DNA from: Bacteroidaceae bacterium
GTDB lineage: Bacteria; Bacteroidota; Bacteroidia; Bacteroidales; Bacteroidaceae
Reading direction: 5' to 3'
DNA length: 64,000 nt
NCBI GenBank assembly: GCA_017651315.1
Contig: JAGCDE010000001.1
Span: 33,825-97,824 of the forward strand
The translations under genes and the position numbers were made by a program. A model generated the notes under the pieces. The model was given only the letters and a program-made list of their open reading frames with translations, searched no databases and was not told where the DNA came from. This document shows positions 18,182 to 27,584 of the stretch, one piece after another; position 1 is the first letter of the stretch; each line of letters starts with the position of its first letter.

Positions 18182-19504
18182 TCAAAGCCTAAAGGAACTG
18201 TTACGGTAGAACTCTAAAAGGGCGGTGTTGAAGAGATACTCGTAACGGTACTTGAGTACATCGGCCTGGGCTGTGACAAGGCGGTTCTTGGACTCGTTGA
18301 ACTCCGTTATGCCGGCCTTTCCTCCCTCGTATTTTGCCTGTACCAGCTCAAATGACTCCCGGGCGCCGGTCTCTACTGACAGGCTGCTCTCATACCGGCT
18401 CCTGGATGCCACGGCATTGTAGTAGGCCTGCTGTATCTCCTTGTAGAGCTGTTTCCTGACGTTGTCCAACTGCATCTGCTGGTTCATCTGGTTCAGTCTG
18501 GCCGACCGCAGGTTGTTGCGGTTGGAATTGCGCGAGAACACGGGGATGCTCAGGTTCAACCCTATATACTGGCTGAAGTTGTTCTTTATCTGGTCACCGA
18601 ACGCATCGGACTTGAACTTGGAGGTTGTGTAGTAGTTGGTTCCTGCGCCTGCGCTCAGGGAGAGAGTGGGGAGGAAACCGCCTTTGGCAATCTCTATGTT
18701 CGTTCCTGTCTGTTCCAGACGCAGTTCCTCACTCTTGATAGAGGGTCTGACTCCAAGAGCCTGCGCGTAAATGACCTCGGGATTGTCGGGGATGGCGAAT
18801 CCAGGTTCCCTCATGTCCGGTTCGCTGATGGCGAACCCTTCGGGCGACGGCAGTTCAAGCAACTGTGTAAGCGTGAGTACGGCCAGCTTGAGGTTGTTGT
18901 CGGCCTGTGTGACCGAGAGGCGGCTCTGTGCGAGTGTGGCGTTCTGTGATGCGACCTCGACGTTGCTTGCCTTGCCTATGGCTGCGAGGGCAGTCAGCCG
19001 CTCCACCTGCATGGAGTCTATTGTCACCTGACCCCGTGCCACATCCAATATGCTGCGGTCATACACAATCTGGATGAAGGCCTGTGCCACCGATACCCGG
19101 ATATCGTCCTTGATGCGTTCCATGTCGGATTTAGCTGCCTCAAGGCTCAGTTCGGCCAGCTTGACATTGCCTGCCATGTGTCGGCCGGCGAAGAGTGTCA
19201 CGTCCGTTCCTATGTTGAACGATGTGCTGGTGGTGTTGGTATTGTCGTAGGTGTTGTTGGCGGTCAGGCCCCGGCCGAAGGACCAGTTTTGGGATGCTCC
19301 GGCCGATATGCCCGGCAGACGGTTGTTGCGGGCGGTGTTGAAGTCTATCTCACGCTGTCCGGCAGCGATGTCGCCCTGTCGGATCTGAATGTTGTTCTCA
19401 AGCGCGTAGTCAATGCAGCGTTGAAGTGTCCAGCTCTCGCCGGCATGTGCTGTTCCGGCACTCAGGAGGGCAGAAAGTACTATCGTTATTCCTGTTGTTC
19501 TCAT
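18182..19504 (-). CDS. TolC family outer membrane protein (ABC efflux operon)
   Basis: A 440-residue OEP protein with signal peptide (MRTTGITIVLSALLSAGTAHAG). It has the family opening WTLQRCIDYALENNIQIRQGDI and the duplicated long-helix organisation, ending in YEYLFNTALLEFYRNS. It supplies the outer-membrane duct for the MacAB-like exporter. It is the last gene of a five-gene minus-strand operon (ATPase, two permeases, adaptor, duct), 30 bases after the adaptor gene, with a strong terminator downstream. Confidence 0.92.
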   Translation of the reverse strand: MRTTGITIVLSALLSAGTAHAGESWTLQRCIDYALENNIQIRQGDIAAGQREIDFNTARNNRLPGISAGASQNWSFGRGLTANNTYDNTNTTSTSFNIGTDVTLFAGRHMAGNVKLAELSLEAAKSDMERIKDDIRVSVAQAFIQIVYDRSILDVARGQVTIDSMQVERLTALAAIGKASNVEVASQNATLAQSRLSVTQADNNLKLAVLTLTQLLELPSPEGFAISEPDMREPGFAIPDNPEVIYAQALGVRPSIKSEELRLEQTGTNIEIAKGGFLPTLSLSAGAGTNYYTTSKFKSDAFGDQIKNNFSQYIGLNLSIPVFSRNSNRNNLRSARLNQMNQQMQLDNVRKQLYKEIQQAYYNAVASRSRYESSLSVETGARESFELVQAKYEGGKAGITEFNESKNRLVTAQADVLKYRYEYLFNTALLEFYRNSSFRL

Positions 19505-19534
19505 AATTAAGGTCTTTTTGTGTCGTTCGGCTTA

Positions 19535-20680
19535 TTATTTGTTTTCAGTCTCCTTTACCGTTTCATCGGCAGCAGGGGCCTCAGTCTCACCGTCCTCGAT
19601 GATGCGCGGGCCACGTACCACATCGCCCTCGCTGATACCGCTCTTAATCTGGATGTTGACACCGTCGCTTATGCCTGTCGTGACCTTGACGGGTTTATAC
19701 ACACCCTCCATAACCTTTGTATGGACGTATGCCTCCTCCTTTACGAACTCCAGTGCACTTTCCGGAATGCTCAGGACTCCCTCCATCTTTTCAAGTTCAA
19801 TCTGTGCATTGGCACTGTAACCGGAACGGATGGTGTGCCCGGAATCCACCTTGACGGCGGCCTTGACCTTGAACTGGTTGGCTCCGTTGTTCTCGACAGC
19901 CTTGGGTGAGATATACTCCAGGTCGGCATCGAAGGTATAGTCGCTCAGGGCGCCGATGGTGATGGTCAGAGGCATTCCCTCATAGAGAGAGCCAACTTCG
20001 GTTTCGTCAATCTGGCCCTCGAAAATAAGGTCGCTCATGTTTGCCACAGTGGCCACCGTGGTGCCGTCGTTCATCGTGTTGGCCTGGATGACGGAGTTTC
20101 CTGTCTTGACGGGGATGTCCAGGATGAGACCGGTTATTGTGGATCGGATCAGGGTGGAACTGGATGTGGCGTTCTTTGACGAAACTCCGTCACGTATCAC
20201 CTCAAGCGACTCCTGCGATGCGGTGTACTCCTCCTTGGCCTGGTTCAGTTGCTGCTCCACCTTCTCATATTCCTCGGCACTGATAAGGTTCTTCTCGAAA
20301 AGTGCCTTCTCGCGCTCGAAGTTGGTATTGGCCTGTTTCAGGTTAATCTCTGACAGACGCACGCGGCTCTGGGCTGCGGAGAGTGAGTTCATGTCAGGGA
20401 TGACGGTCAGGCGTGCTATGACTTCGCCCTTCTGGACCGTTTGGCCCGCCTCTTTGAAGATCTCTGCTATGATACCGTTTATCTGGGGCTTGATATTGAC
20501 CTCGTTGCGCGGCACAATCTTGCCGGTGATCACGGTTGTGCGTGCAATGTCCTGCCTTGATGCAGTAAATTCCTGATAGTGTATCTCCTCGGGTTTGGAT
20601 TTCCTGTAGAGGAAAACGAATGTTCCCACGAGCACTGCTACTATGAGTGCTACAACAATGTACCTGATTGCTTTTTTCAT
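19535..20680 (-). CDS. HlyD/MacA-type periplasmic adaptor protein
   Basis: A 381-residue membrane fusion protein with an N-terminal TM anchor (YIVVALIVAVLVGTFVFLYR). Lipoyl half-motifs (NGIIAEIFKEAGQTVQKGEV and TGLILDIPVKTGNSVIQ) flank a helical hairpin at about 100-170. A beta-barrel domain and a Glu-rich C-terminus follow. It couples the ABC permeases upstream to the TolC-like duct downstream. The sequence resembles MacA-type adaptors of ABC rather than RND systems, consistent with its neighbours. Confidence 0.92.
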   Translation of the reverse strand: MKKAIRYIVVALIVAVLVGTFVFLYRKSKPEEIHYQEFTASRQDIARTTVITGKIVPRNEVNIKPQINGIIAEIFKEAGQTVQKGEVIARLTVIPDMNSLSAAQSRVRLSEINLKQANTNFEREKALFEKNLISAEEYEKVEQQLNQAKEEYTASQESLEVIRDGVSSKNATSSSTLIRSTITGLILDIPVKTGNSVIQANTMNDGTTVATVANMSDLIFEGQIDETEVGSLYEGMPLTITIGALSDYTFDADLEYISPKAVENNGANQFKVKAAVKVDSGHTIRSGYSANAQIELEKMEGVLSIPESALEFVKEEAYVHTKVMEGVYKPVKVTTGISDGVNIQIKSGISEGDVVRGPRIIEDGETEAPAADETVKETENK

Positions 20681-20714
20681 ATCTGTATGTTTTTATTCTT
20701 GTTTCCTTAATGTC

Positions 20715-21974
20715 TTATTCGTCACGCATCGCATCGACCGGTTTTACCGCCATGGCTCTCAATGCGGGGGCCAGACCGGCTAAAGCTCCCAATACCGCAA
20801 GCAGCAATGCCGCCAGAATGGCTGTACTGAAGGATATCTGGAACACGGTCCCGTCGCCTACGGCTTTCTCGAATATGTTGAGCAAAAAGACCGTGAACAC
20901 TATTCCTGCACTTCCGGCGGCGAGAGTCAACGCTATGCTCTCCGTTATAATCTGGGAAAGTATCTCACCAGGGAGTGCACCTATGGCACGTCGTATGCCA
21001 ATCTCTGTAGTGCGTTCCTTTACTGTCACCATCATGATGTTGCTAACTCCTATGCAGCCTGCCAGCAGAGTGCCTAAGCCTACCAGCCAAATCAGGAAGT
21101 TGAGGCCGCGGAACAGGTTGTCGATAATCATGAAGAGCTGTTCGGTGTTGAGTATCATCATGGCCTCGTTGTCTTCGGGGTCAAGTGTATGCTGGCGGGC
21201 TATTATGGAGCGGATGCGCGGCTCCAGGGCACTGGTGTGGATACCGCCCTTGGCGGTCAGGCATATGATATCCACATTATTGCCGCGGTTGCCTATCCGG
21301 GCGGCAAGAGTCTCCGGGATGATAAGCGCCTCGCTGGAGGAGCCGTTTATGTTTATGTTGCTGGTGCAGAAATCCACTCCGATTATCTTCAGATACAGGT
21401 TTCCTGCCTTTATGTACTTGCCGCTGGGATCACCGCCATCGGGAAACAGGCTCTGATATACTCTTTTGCCTATTACACATACTTTGCGTTCCATCTTTAT
21501 GTCAGTCTCGTTGAGATAGCGGCCGTAACGGAGAACAGGCTGCTCTATCTTGCAGTAGTCGGCGTTAACACCTTTTATGTTGACAGAACAGGTGTTGTCG
21601 CCATACTCTGCCTCGTTGCCCCAAACGCTAATCATGGGTGATATCACATCCAGCTCAGGGACCATCTGCCGGAGACGGTCTATATCGGTCCTGTCCAGTT
21701 CCCAGTAACGACCCTCAGGAAGGCCCTTGTATGGTTTGGAGGTGTTGGAAGAGATCAGGATGACGGTGTTTGAAGCAAACCCTCCGAAATTTTTCTCTAA
21801 CAGCCCCTTGATTCCATTTCCGCCGCCTATCATGAAGAGCAGCATGAAGAGTCCCCAGAACACTCCGAATCCGGTAAGTATGGTACGGCGTTTGTTCCTG
21901 ACCAGGGAATCAGCCGTCTCCCGTAATGAATCAATATCTAATCTCATAATTCTCAGAATCTGTTTAATCCTCAA
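20715..21974 (-). CDS. MacB-like ABC transporter permease (second of two)
   Basis: This 419-residue protein has the MacB_PCD layout: TM1 near residues 32-52 (TGFGVFWGLFMLLFMIGGGNG), a large periplasmic domain (about 60-285) and three C-terminal TM segments of the FtsX domain (about 290-405). The FtsX-typical GVSNIMMVTVKERTTEIGIR is present. It is shorter than E. coli MacB because the ATPase is a separate gene. It starts within the stop of the neighbouring paralogous permease (4-base overlap), so the pair likely forms a heterodimer. Confidence 0.92.
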   Translation of the reverse strand: MRIKQILRIMRLDIDSLRETADSLVRNKRRTILTGFGVFWGLFMLLFMIGGGNGIKGLLEKNFGGFASNTVILISSNTSKPYKGLPEGRYWELDRTDIDRLRQMVPELDVISPMISVWGNEAEYGDNTCSVNIKGVNADYCKIEQPVLRYGRYLNETDIKMERKVCVIGKRVYQSLFPDGGDPSGKYIKAGNLYLKIIGVDFCTSNININGSSSEALIIPETLAARIGNRGNNVDIICLTAKGGIHTSALEPRIRSIIARQHTLDPEDNEAMMILNTEQLFMIIDNLFRGLNFLIWLVGLGTLLAGCIGVSNIMMVTVKERTTEIGIRRAIGALPGEILSQIITESIALTLAAGSAGIVFTVFLLNIFEKAVGDGTVFQISFSTAILAALLLAVLGALAGLAPALRAMAVKPVDAMRDE

Positions 21975-23239
21975 TCTGCCCTGAGGGCTTCAATAGGCCG
22001 GACCCGAGCCGCCTTCAAGGCTGGGAAGAGTCCTGCAACCGTACCTGCGACAACAAGCAGGACTGTTGATTTTATGGCTTCGCTAAATCCGACCGTCGGA
22101 TTGACCAGCAGGCGGATGCTCTGTCCGAAGACATCCATCGACTCCTGTCCGATGGTCTGGTCCATCACGATGCAGGCAATCATCCCCAGCACCATTCCTA
22201 AATATCCGAACAGGCCTGTTATGCCTATGCTCTCGGCTATTATCAGTTTGGTGATGCTCCAGGGCTTGGCACCTATGGCCTTGCGGATACCGAACTCATG
22301 GGTACGTTCCTTGACCGTGATAAGCATGATGTTGCTTACGCCAACCACTCCTCCTAACAGTGTAAAGAGTCCCACAATCCATAGACCGGTGTTGAGAATA
22401 TTGTGCCCCTTCTCCATCTGGAGGTTCTGGGTGAACTGGTTCCAGATGAAAAATGAACTTTCGTCATCGGGAGCGGCATTGTGACGGCTGTTAAGAATCT
22501 GCTTGATGCGTTTCTCGAACTCCTCGTTCTCCTCCTCTGATTCCAGACCGTGAAAAGTGAATGAAATCTCGTCCAAGTCATTGCCCATACCGAATATTGT
22601 CTTGGCTGTGGTGAACGGAATAAACAGTTCACGGTCATTGCGGTTCTCCTCAGAGTGGCGTACACCGATTATCGTGAACACCAGATTGCCCACCTTCACC
22701 CTCTTGCCCAACAGGGAACTGTAGTCTGTGCCACCCTCAAGCAGATTCTTGGCTGTGAGATGTGTAAGGACTATGACCTTGCGTTTCCCTGCTATGTCCA
22801 GGTTATTGATGAACCGTCCTGCAAGCATCCGTATATGGTTCATTGTGGCATGTCCGGGGAATGTCCCGTCCAGATTCATCCCGGTGATGTTTTTCTTTTT
22901 ATAGCTTATGGTGAATCCTCCGCGTGAAACCGATGTGGTCACTTGGTCAATTATATCCGGGAAATGACGTGAAAGGAACTCCAGGTCCTGCCCGTTGAGC
23001 TTCATGTAGCGTCCTTTCCTGAGACCCTGGTAGGGTTTTGAGGTGACGCTTGGGTATATGGTCATGGTGTTCGAGGCGAAACCTTCGCTGTCTTGGTTGA
23101 AGGAGTTCATTAACCCGTTGCCGGCACCTAAGAGCACAATGATCATGAAAATACCCCATGCCACGGAGAATCCGGTCAGTGTAGTGCGAAGCTTGTTGCG
23201 CCTCACGCTCTCCCATATTTCAGTGAATAAATCGTGCAT
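21971..23239 (-). CDS. MacB-like ABC transporter permease (first of two)
   Basis: A 422-residue paralogue of the next gene. TM1 is in TTLTGFSVAWGIFMIIVLLG, followed by a periplasmic domain and the FtsX block GVSNIMLITVKERTHEFGIRKAIGA with three TM helices. It ends in ALKAARVRPIEALRAD, the usual cytoplasmic tail. It overlaps the next permease gene by four bases, follows the ATPase gene by 41 bases, and works with them in mechanotransmission-type export of unknown substrates (peptides, lipids or drugs). Confidence 0.92.
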   Translation of the reverse strand: MHDLFTEIWESVRRNKLRTTLTGFSVAWGIFMIIVLLGAGNGLMNSFNQDSEGFASNTMTIYPSVTSKPYQGLRKGRYMKLNGQDLEFLSRHFPDIIDQVTTSVSRGGFTISYKKKNITGMNLDGTFPGHATMNHIRMLAGRFINNLDIAGKRKVIVLTHLTAKNLLEGGTDYSSLLGKRVKVGNLVFTIIGVRHSEENRNDRELFIPFTTAKTIFGMGNDLDEISFTFHGLESEEENEEFEKRIKQILNSRHNAAPDDESSFFIWNQFTQNLQMEKGHNILNTGLWIVGLFTLLGGVVGVSNIMLITVKERTHEFGIRKAIGAKPWSITKLIIAESIGITGLFGYLGMVLGMIACIVMDQTIGQESMDVFGQSIRLLVNPTVGFSEAIKSTVLLVVAGTVAGLFPALKAARVRPIEALRAD

Positions 23240-23280
23240 ATCTCTGATTCTTATATATATGACGTATTCCGTCAGCTCCT

Positions 23281-24003
23281 TTATTTCATTATCGTGGTGG
23301 TGCCGAATACCGATGAGTCGTGCCGTAGGTTATCCTCAATATGTCCGATGATACCGTCCTTGATGTGGATGATGCGGTTGGTGCAGTTGGCCACGCCGCT
23401 CTCGTGGGTCACCACCACGATGGTCATGTTCTCCTCGCGGTTGAGCCTGCTGAGCAGCTCCATAACCTCGACCGATGTCTTGGAGTCGAGGGCCCCTGTA
23501 GGCTCGTCGGCCAGAATAATCTGAGGGCGTGTAATCAGGGCACGGGCTATTGCCACGCGCTGCTTCTGTCCGCCGGACATCTCGTTGGGGTAGTGGCCGG
23601 CCCACTCCCTGAGACCGAGACGGTCCAGGTACTCCAAGGCCATCCGTTGACGCTGGCGGCGGCCCACACCCTGATAGAACAGGGGCAGCTCCACGTTCTC
23701 CACGGCAGTCTTGAACGATATAAGATTAAAGGACTGGAATATGAATCCTATCATGCGGTTGCGGTACCCGGCAGCCTGGCGTTCGGTCAAGTCCTTTATG
23801 AGTCTGCCGTCCAGATGATACTCTCCGGTGTCATAGTTGTCAAGGATGCCCAGTATATTGAGCAAGGTGGATTTTCCTGACCCCGATGCCCCCATTATGG
23901 AGACGAATTCACCCTTTCCGATGCTCAGGTCTATTCCCTTGAGCACATGCAACGGCTGTCCGTTGTTGTAGGTTTTGTTTATGTCTTTTAGTTCAATCAA
24001 CAT
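23281..24003 (-). CDS. ABC transporter ATP-binding protein (MacB/LolD type)
   Basis: This 240-residue ATPase has Walker A GASGSGKST (38-46), a Q-loop (FIFQSFNLI), signature MSGGQKQR, Walker B IILADEPTGALDS and the H-loop in VVVTHESGVA. It resembles LolD/MacB/FtsE ATPases that drive type VII ABC exporters. First gene of the operon, with a promoter-like element upstream. An IHF or regulator binding site cannot be discerned. Confidence 0.95.
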   Translation of the reverse strand: MLIELKDINKTYNNGQPLHVLKGIDLSIGKGEFVSIMGASGSGKSTLLNILGILDNYDTGEYHLDGRLIKDLTERQAAGYRNRMIGFIFQSFNLISFKTAVENVELPLFYQGVGRRQRQRMALEYLDRLGLREWAGHYPNEMSGGQKQRVAIARALITRPQIILADEPTGALDSKTSVEVMELLSRLNREENMTIVVVTHESGVANCTNRIIHIKDGIIGHIEDNLRHDSSVFGTTTIMK

Positions 24004-24056
24004 AAAATCAGATGGTTGAAAGTAGTTGTTTGGTGTCTTAGTTTATTAGTACACTA

Positions 24057-24086
24057 CAAAGATGATGCTTTTTGTCGGATCTGCAA
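24057..24086 (-). promoter_or_regulatory. Promoter of the MacAB-like operon
   Basis: Read on the minus strand: TTG (24086-24084), a 19-base spacer, CATCTTTG (24064-24057). One base differs from TAnnTTTG. It lies 54 bases upstream of the ATPase ATG. Confidence 0.5.
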
Positions 24087-24286
24087 TGAAAAAATAATGA
24101 CATTAACATTATTTTAGGATTCGTTTGAATATGTTTCCATATTCTTCTTCATGTCCATGGAATAGGAAAAGATTCCTTTCTTTGTCCTGTCTGCAGGTGT
24201 CTGGAGTCAGATTCGCCGCAAATATCCGCAAATCCTCTGACATGACGCAGGCCGTTAGTTTTTGTTACATCTTCCAAATACTATTT

Positions 24287-24317
24287 TTTGTATTTTAAAC
24301 AGATTATCCTATATTTG
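24287..24317 (+). promoter_or_regulatory. Consensus Bacteroides promoter of the GH3 gene
   Basis: TTTG at 24287-24290, a 19-base spacer and TATATTTG at 24310-24317 match the consensus exactly. The GH3 start codon is 64 bases downstream. The remainder of the 378-base divergent gap (24004-24381) contains AT-rich sequence but no further element I can support. Confidence 0.8.
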
Positions 24318-24381
24318 CGGATAAATGTAAATGTATATGTTGACTCGTGGAGCATAATCTATGAATCTTAAATAACCTCTT

Positions 24382-27027
24382 ATGAAAAGAACCTTAATCG
24401 TATTGGCCGCGATGTCACTTGCTTTGGCATCCTGCGGCGGTGGAAAGTATGAGTATCCTTTCCAGAACCCTAACCTAAAGGTTGACAAACGTGTCGATAA
24501 CCTGATGTCGCTGCTCACCCCGGAGGAGAAAGTGGGACTCATCATGAACAAGTCCGTTTCAGTGGACCGTCTTGGAATCCCATCCTACAACTGGTGGTCA
24601 GAGGCCTGCCACGGCGTGCGTCAGGGTGGCTACACTGTGTTCCCGCAGCCCATCGGCATGGGTGCCTCCTTCAACGAGCAGCTGGTCTATGATGTCTTCA
24701 CGGCTGTGTCCGATGAGGCCCGCGCCAACTGGAACCGTTCAAATCATGACATCTTCAACGTTCAGATGGGTGCCAACTACACACCCGGCAACCCTGAGCT
24801 TACGTTCTGGTGCCCGAACGTGAACCTTTTCCGTGACCCGCGCTGGGGTCGTGGTCAGGAGGCCTACGGTGAGGATCCCTACCACATGAGTGTCCTTGGT
24901 GTGGCTAACGTCAAGGGTATGCAGGGCAATGACAAGAAGTATTACAAGACCCACGCCTGCGCCAAGCACTATGCCGTGCACAGCGGCCCTGAGTCACAGC
25001 GTCACCGCTATGACGCAGTGGTGTCAATGCGTGACCTGTGGGAAACCTATCTGCCCGCTTTCAAGGCTCTCGTGCAAGAGGGTAACGTACAGGAGGTCAT
25101 GTGCGCCTACAACCGCTATGAGGGTGAGCCCTGCTGCGCAAGTGACCGTCTGCTCACGAATATCCTTCGTGAAAAATGGGGATATAAGGCAATCGTTCTG
25201 ACAGACTGCGATGCCATAAACAACTTCTTCAACAGGAACCAGCACGGAACCCATCCGGATGCCGAGAGCGCATCGGTCGATGCAGTCCTGTCCGGTACGG
25301 ACCTGGAGTGCGGCCGTGCATTCATGTCGCTGGTCGGCGGTCTGGAGGATGGCAAGATCAACGAGGCCGATATTGATGTTGCTCTCCGCCGCGTTCTGAA
25401 AGGCCGTTTCGAACTGGGTATGTTCGATCCCGCCGAGATGCTGCCCTGGGCAAATTTCGGACCTGAGGTCATCAGCAGCGAGAAGAATGACGAGCTGGCT
25501 GTAGAGGCTGCCCGTCAGGCTATGGTGCTGCTCAAGAACAACGGCGTTCTCCCGCTCAGCAAGAGCATAAAGAAACTGGCTGTGGTAGGTCCCAACGCTG
25601 CCGATGCAGGCATGATGAACGGTGAGTACGGCGGCAGCCCCACACGTGAGCATACCCGTACGCTGCTTGACGGTATCAGGAAGTATTTCCCCAATACCGA
25701 GATTGTATATGACCGTGCGTGCGAGGTACGCAACGAGTACTATACCACATATTACACCCAGGATATCAACGGCGGCCAGGGTCTCAAGGGCGAGTTCTGG
25801 AAGAATGCCGAGTTCAAGGGCGCTCCCGCAGTGACCGGCAACTACAAGGAGGTTAACTTCTCCAACTTCGGTGCCTACAACTTTGTGCAGGGTCTGGACC
25901 AGAGCGATAACATATCGGCACGTCTTACCGGTAAGCTCGTGGCTCCGTTCACAGGTGACATGAACTACAGCATCAACTCAGACAACGGCTTCAAGCTCTA
26001 TGTGAACGGCCGTCTGGTAGAGGAGCAGCAGGCCGGTCAGGGCGGCGGTGGCCGTGGCGGCTTCGGCGGCGGCTTTGGCGGTTTCGGACGTGGCGGCGCA
26101 ATGCAGCAGATGAAGTCCTTCAAGGTTGTCAAGGGTCAGTCATACGATATCAAGGTTGAATATACCCACGCTACAGGTAACTTCGCCCGCTTGAACGCCC
26201 AGTTCTGCGTGCAGAAGATTGCCGAGTTCGGTGACCTTGCCAAGAGCCTTGTTGACCAGAACGTGGAGGCTATAATCATTATAGGTGGTATCACTCCTTC
26301 CATGGAGGGTGAAGGCGGTGACAAGCCTGACATTGAGATTCCTGCAGTTCAGCAGCGCCTTATCCGTGCTATGCACGCTACCGGCAAGCCCGTCATATTC
26401 GTTGACTGCGCAGGCTCATGCATGGGATTCGGAAGCCTTGAGGACCAGTTCGACGCCCTCATCCAGGCCTGGTATCCCGGTCAGGGCGGTTCACAGGCTC
26501 TCGCCGAGATCCTGAACGGTGACTGCAACCCCAGCGCCAAGCTGCCTGTTACATTCTACAAGAGCACAGACCAGCTGCCCGAGTTCACAGACTACTCGAT
26601 GGAAGGCCGCACATACCGCTACTTCAAGGGCGAACCTCTCTATCCGTTCGGTTACGGTCTGAGCTACACCACTTACAAGTACGGTCAGGCTACCCTGTCC
26701 AAGAACTCCATGAAGAAGAACGGCAGCGTGACCATCACCATTCCGGTTACAAACACCGGCAAGCGTGAGGGTACAGAGATTGTCCAGGTCTATGTCAAGA
26801 GCCTTGACAATCCGGCAGCTCCCATCAAGGGTCTGCAGGGCTTCCAGCGCGTGACTCTCAAGGCAGGTGAGACCGGCAATGCCGTCATCACACTGACCGG
26901 TAAGTCGTTCCAGTACTACGACGAGAAGATTGACGAGCTGTCAACCTTCAGCGGCCGTTACAAGCTCCTCTACGGCTCTTCATCAGCCGACAAGGACCTT
27001 CAGTCACTCGACTTCGAGGTGCTCTGA
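24382..27027 (+). CDS. GH3 family beta-glycosidase lipoprotein with PA14 insertion
   Basis: An 881-residue lipoprotein (lipobox LASC, Cys18). The GH3 N-terminal TIM barrel holds KHYAVHSGPE and the nucleophile Asp275 in IVLTDCDAI. The alpha/beta sandwich domain is split by a PA14-type domain (about 470-610, GLKGEFWKNAEF to DNGFKLYVNGRLVEE). A fibronectin-like C-terminal domain follows (about 770-880). The PA14 region carries an unusual Gly/Phe/Arg loop (GGFGGGFGGFGRGG). Relatives hydrolyse beta-glucosides or beta-xylosides and dock on the cell surface. A close paralogue sits at 46322. Transcribed from its own consensus promoter. Confidence 0.93.
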   Translation: MKRTLIVLAAMSLALASCGGGKYEYPFQNPNLKVDKRVDNLMSLLTPEEKVGLIMNKSVSVDRLGIPSYNWWSEACHGVRQGGYTVFPQPIGMGASFNEQLVYDVFTAVSDEARANWNRSNHDIFNVQMGANYTPGNPELTFWCPNVNLFRDPRWGRGQEAYGEDPYHMSVLGVANVKGMQGNDKKYYKTHACAKHYAVHSGPESQRHRYDAVVSMRDLWETYLPAFKALVQEGNVQEVMCAYNRYEGEPCCASDRLLTNILREKWGYKAIVLTDCDAINNFFNRNQHGTHPDAESASVDAVLSGTDLECGRAFMSLVGGLEDGKINEADIDVALRRVLKGRFELGMFDPAEMLPWANFGPEVISSEKNDELAVEAARQAMVLLKNNGVLPLSKSIKKLAVVGPNAADAGMMNGEYGGSPTREHTRTLLDGIRKYFPNTEIVYDRACEVRNEYYTTYYTQDINGGQGLKGEFWKNAEFKGAPAVTGNYKEVNFSNFGAYNFVQGLDQSDNISARLTGKLVAPFTGDMNYSINSDNGFKLYVNGRLVEEQQAGQGGGGRGGFGGGFGGFGRGGAMQQMKSFKVVKGQSYDIKVEYTHATGNFARLNAQFCVQKIAEFGDLAKSLVDQNVEAIIIIGGITPSMEGEGGDKPDIEIPAVQQRLIRAMHATGKPVIFVDCAGSCMGFGSLEDQFDALIQAWYPGQGGSQALAEILNGDCNPSAKLPVTFYKSTDQLPEFTDYSMEGRTYRYFKGEPLYPFGYGLSYTTYKYGQATLSKNSMKKNGSVTITIPVTNTGKREGTEIVQVYVKSLDNPAAPIKGLQGFQRVTLKAGETGNAVITLTGKSFQYYDEKIDELSTFSGRYKLLYGSSSADKDLQSLDFEVL

Positions 27028-27064
27028 TTCCTACCATCAGGCATCTTGCCAAAGTATGACATAA

Positions 27065-27097
27065 CAACCCCTTCCACAGGCTTTGTGGAGGGGGTTG
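27065..27097 (+). terminator. Hairpin terminator after the GH3 gene
   Basis: A 14-bp stem (27065-27078 with 27084-27097, one wobble) with a 5-base loop lies 37 bases past the stop. The following bases lack a strong T-run, so it is a hairpin of probable rather than certain terminator function. Confidence 0.6.
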
Positions 27098-27199
27098 CTG
27101 TGTAGTGCCCCTTCAAAATGACCCTTTGTTCCACACAAATCTGTGATAGAGTGTACTCAATAAAAACGTGGCAAAAATTTAAGTTATAATTTTTATTAT

Positions 27200-27207
27200 T
27201 ATATTTG
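27200..27207 (+). promoter_or_regulatory. -7 element (TATATTTG) of the XRE-ImmA-PIN module
   Basis: TATATTTG matches TAnnTTTG, 39 bases before the XRE gene ATG. The -33 position has TTTA rather than TTTG. The nearby ATTTTGCATTTG could be part of an operator for the XRE protein, which would be typical autoregulation. Confidence 0.45.
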
Positions 27208-27245
27208 CCACAGATTTTGCATTTGTACTGAAAGAAGAGAGAATT

Positions 27246-27584
27246 ATGAGCAACGTGATTGGAAGAAACCTGAAAGTGCTGCGTGAGGCCAATGATTTGA
27301 CGCAAGAGCAGATGTCAAGCTACCTTGGCATCGGGCGTAGTGCGTATGCTAATTATGAGGCTGGCGAGCGCGAGGCTCCGCTGGAGGTATTGGAACGCTC
27401 AGCATCTTTGCTGGGTTGTGAGTTGGAATTACTGTTCGAACTGGATATGGAGACAGTGAAAGACCAGATGATGGTTTGCGCCTTCCGCACAGACGGGCTG
27501 ACAGAGGCCGATATGAAGCAGGTGGCACGTTTCAAGCAAGTGGTGCTGGAGTATATGAAAATGCAGAGAATGCTCGGAGAATGA
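27246..27584 (+). CDS. XRE family transcriptional regulator
   Basis: This 112-residue protein has an N-terminal HTH (NLKVLREANDLTQEQMSSYLGIGRSAYANYEAGEREAP, in the usual Cro/CI arrangement) and a C-terminal helical extension of about 45 residues. It is the first gene of a tightly packed trio with an ImmA/IrrE-like metallopeptidase (4-base ATGA overlap) and a PIN-like protein. By analogy with ImmR/ImmA, the peptidase may cleave this repressor to derepress the module. Confidence 0.9.
   Translation: MSNVIGRNLKVLREANDLTQEQMSSYLGIGRSAYANYEAGEREAPLEVLERSASLLGCELELLFELDMETVKDQMMVCAFRTDGLTEADMKQVARFKQVVLEYMKMQRMLGE

Noticed and set aside
20668-21456. Plus-strand frame opposite the MacB-like permease
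   Set aside because: Compositional shadow; the minus-strand frame has TM helices and the FtsX signature.
24004-24381. tRNA or small RNA gene in the divergent gap
   Set aside because: No cloverleaf or T-loop sequence found; both promoter elements account for the gap.
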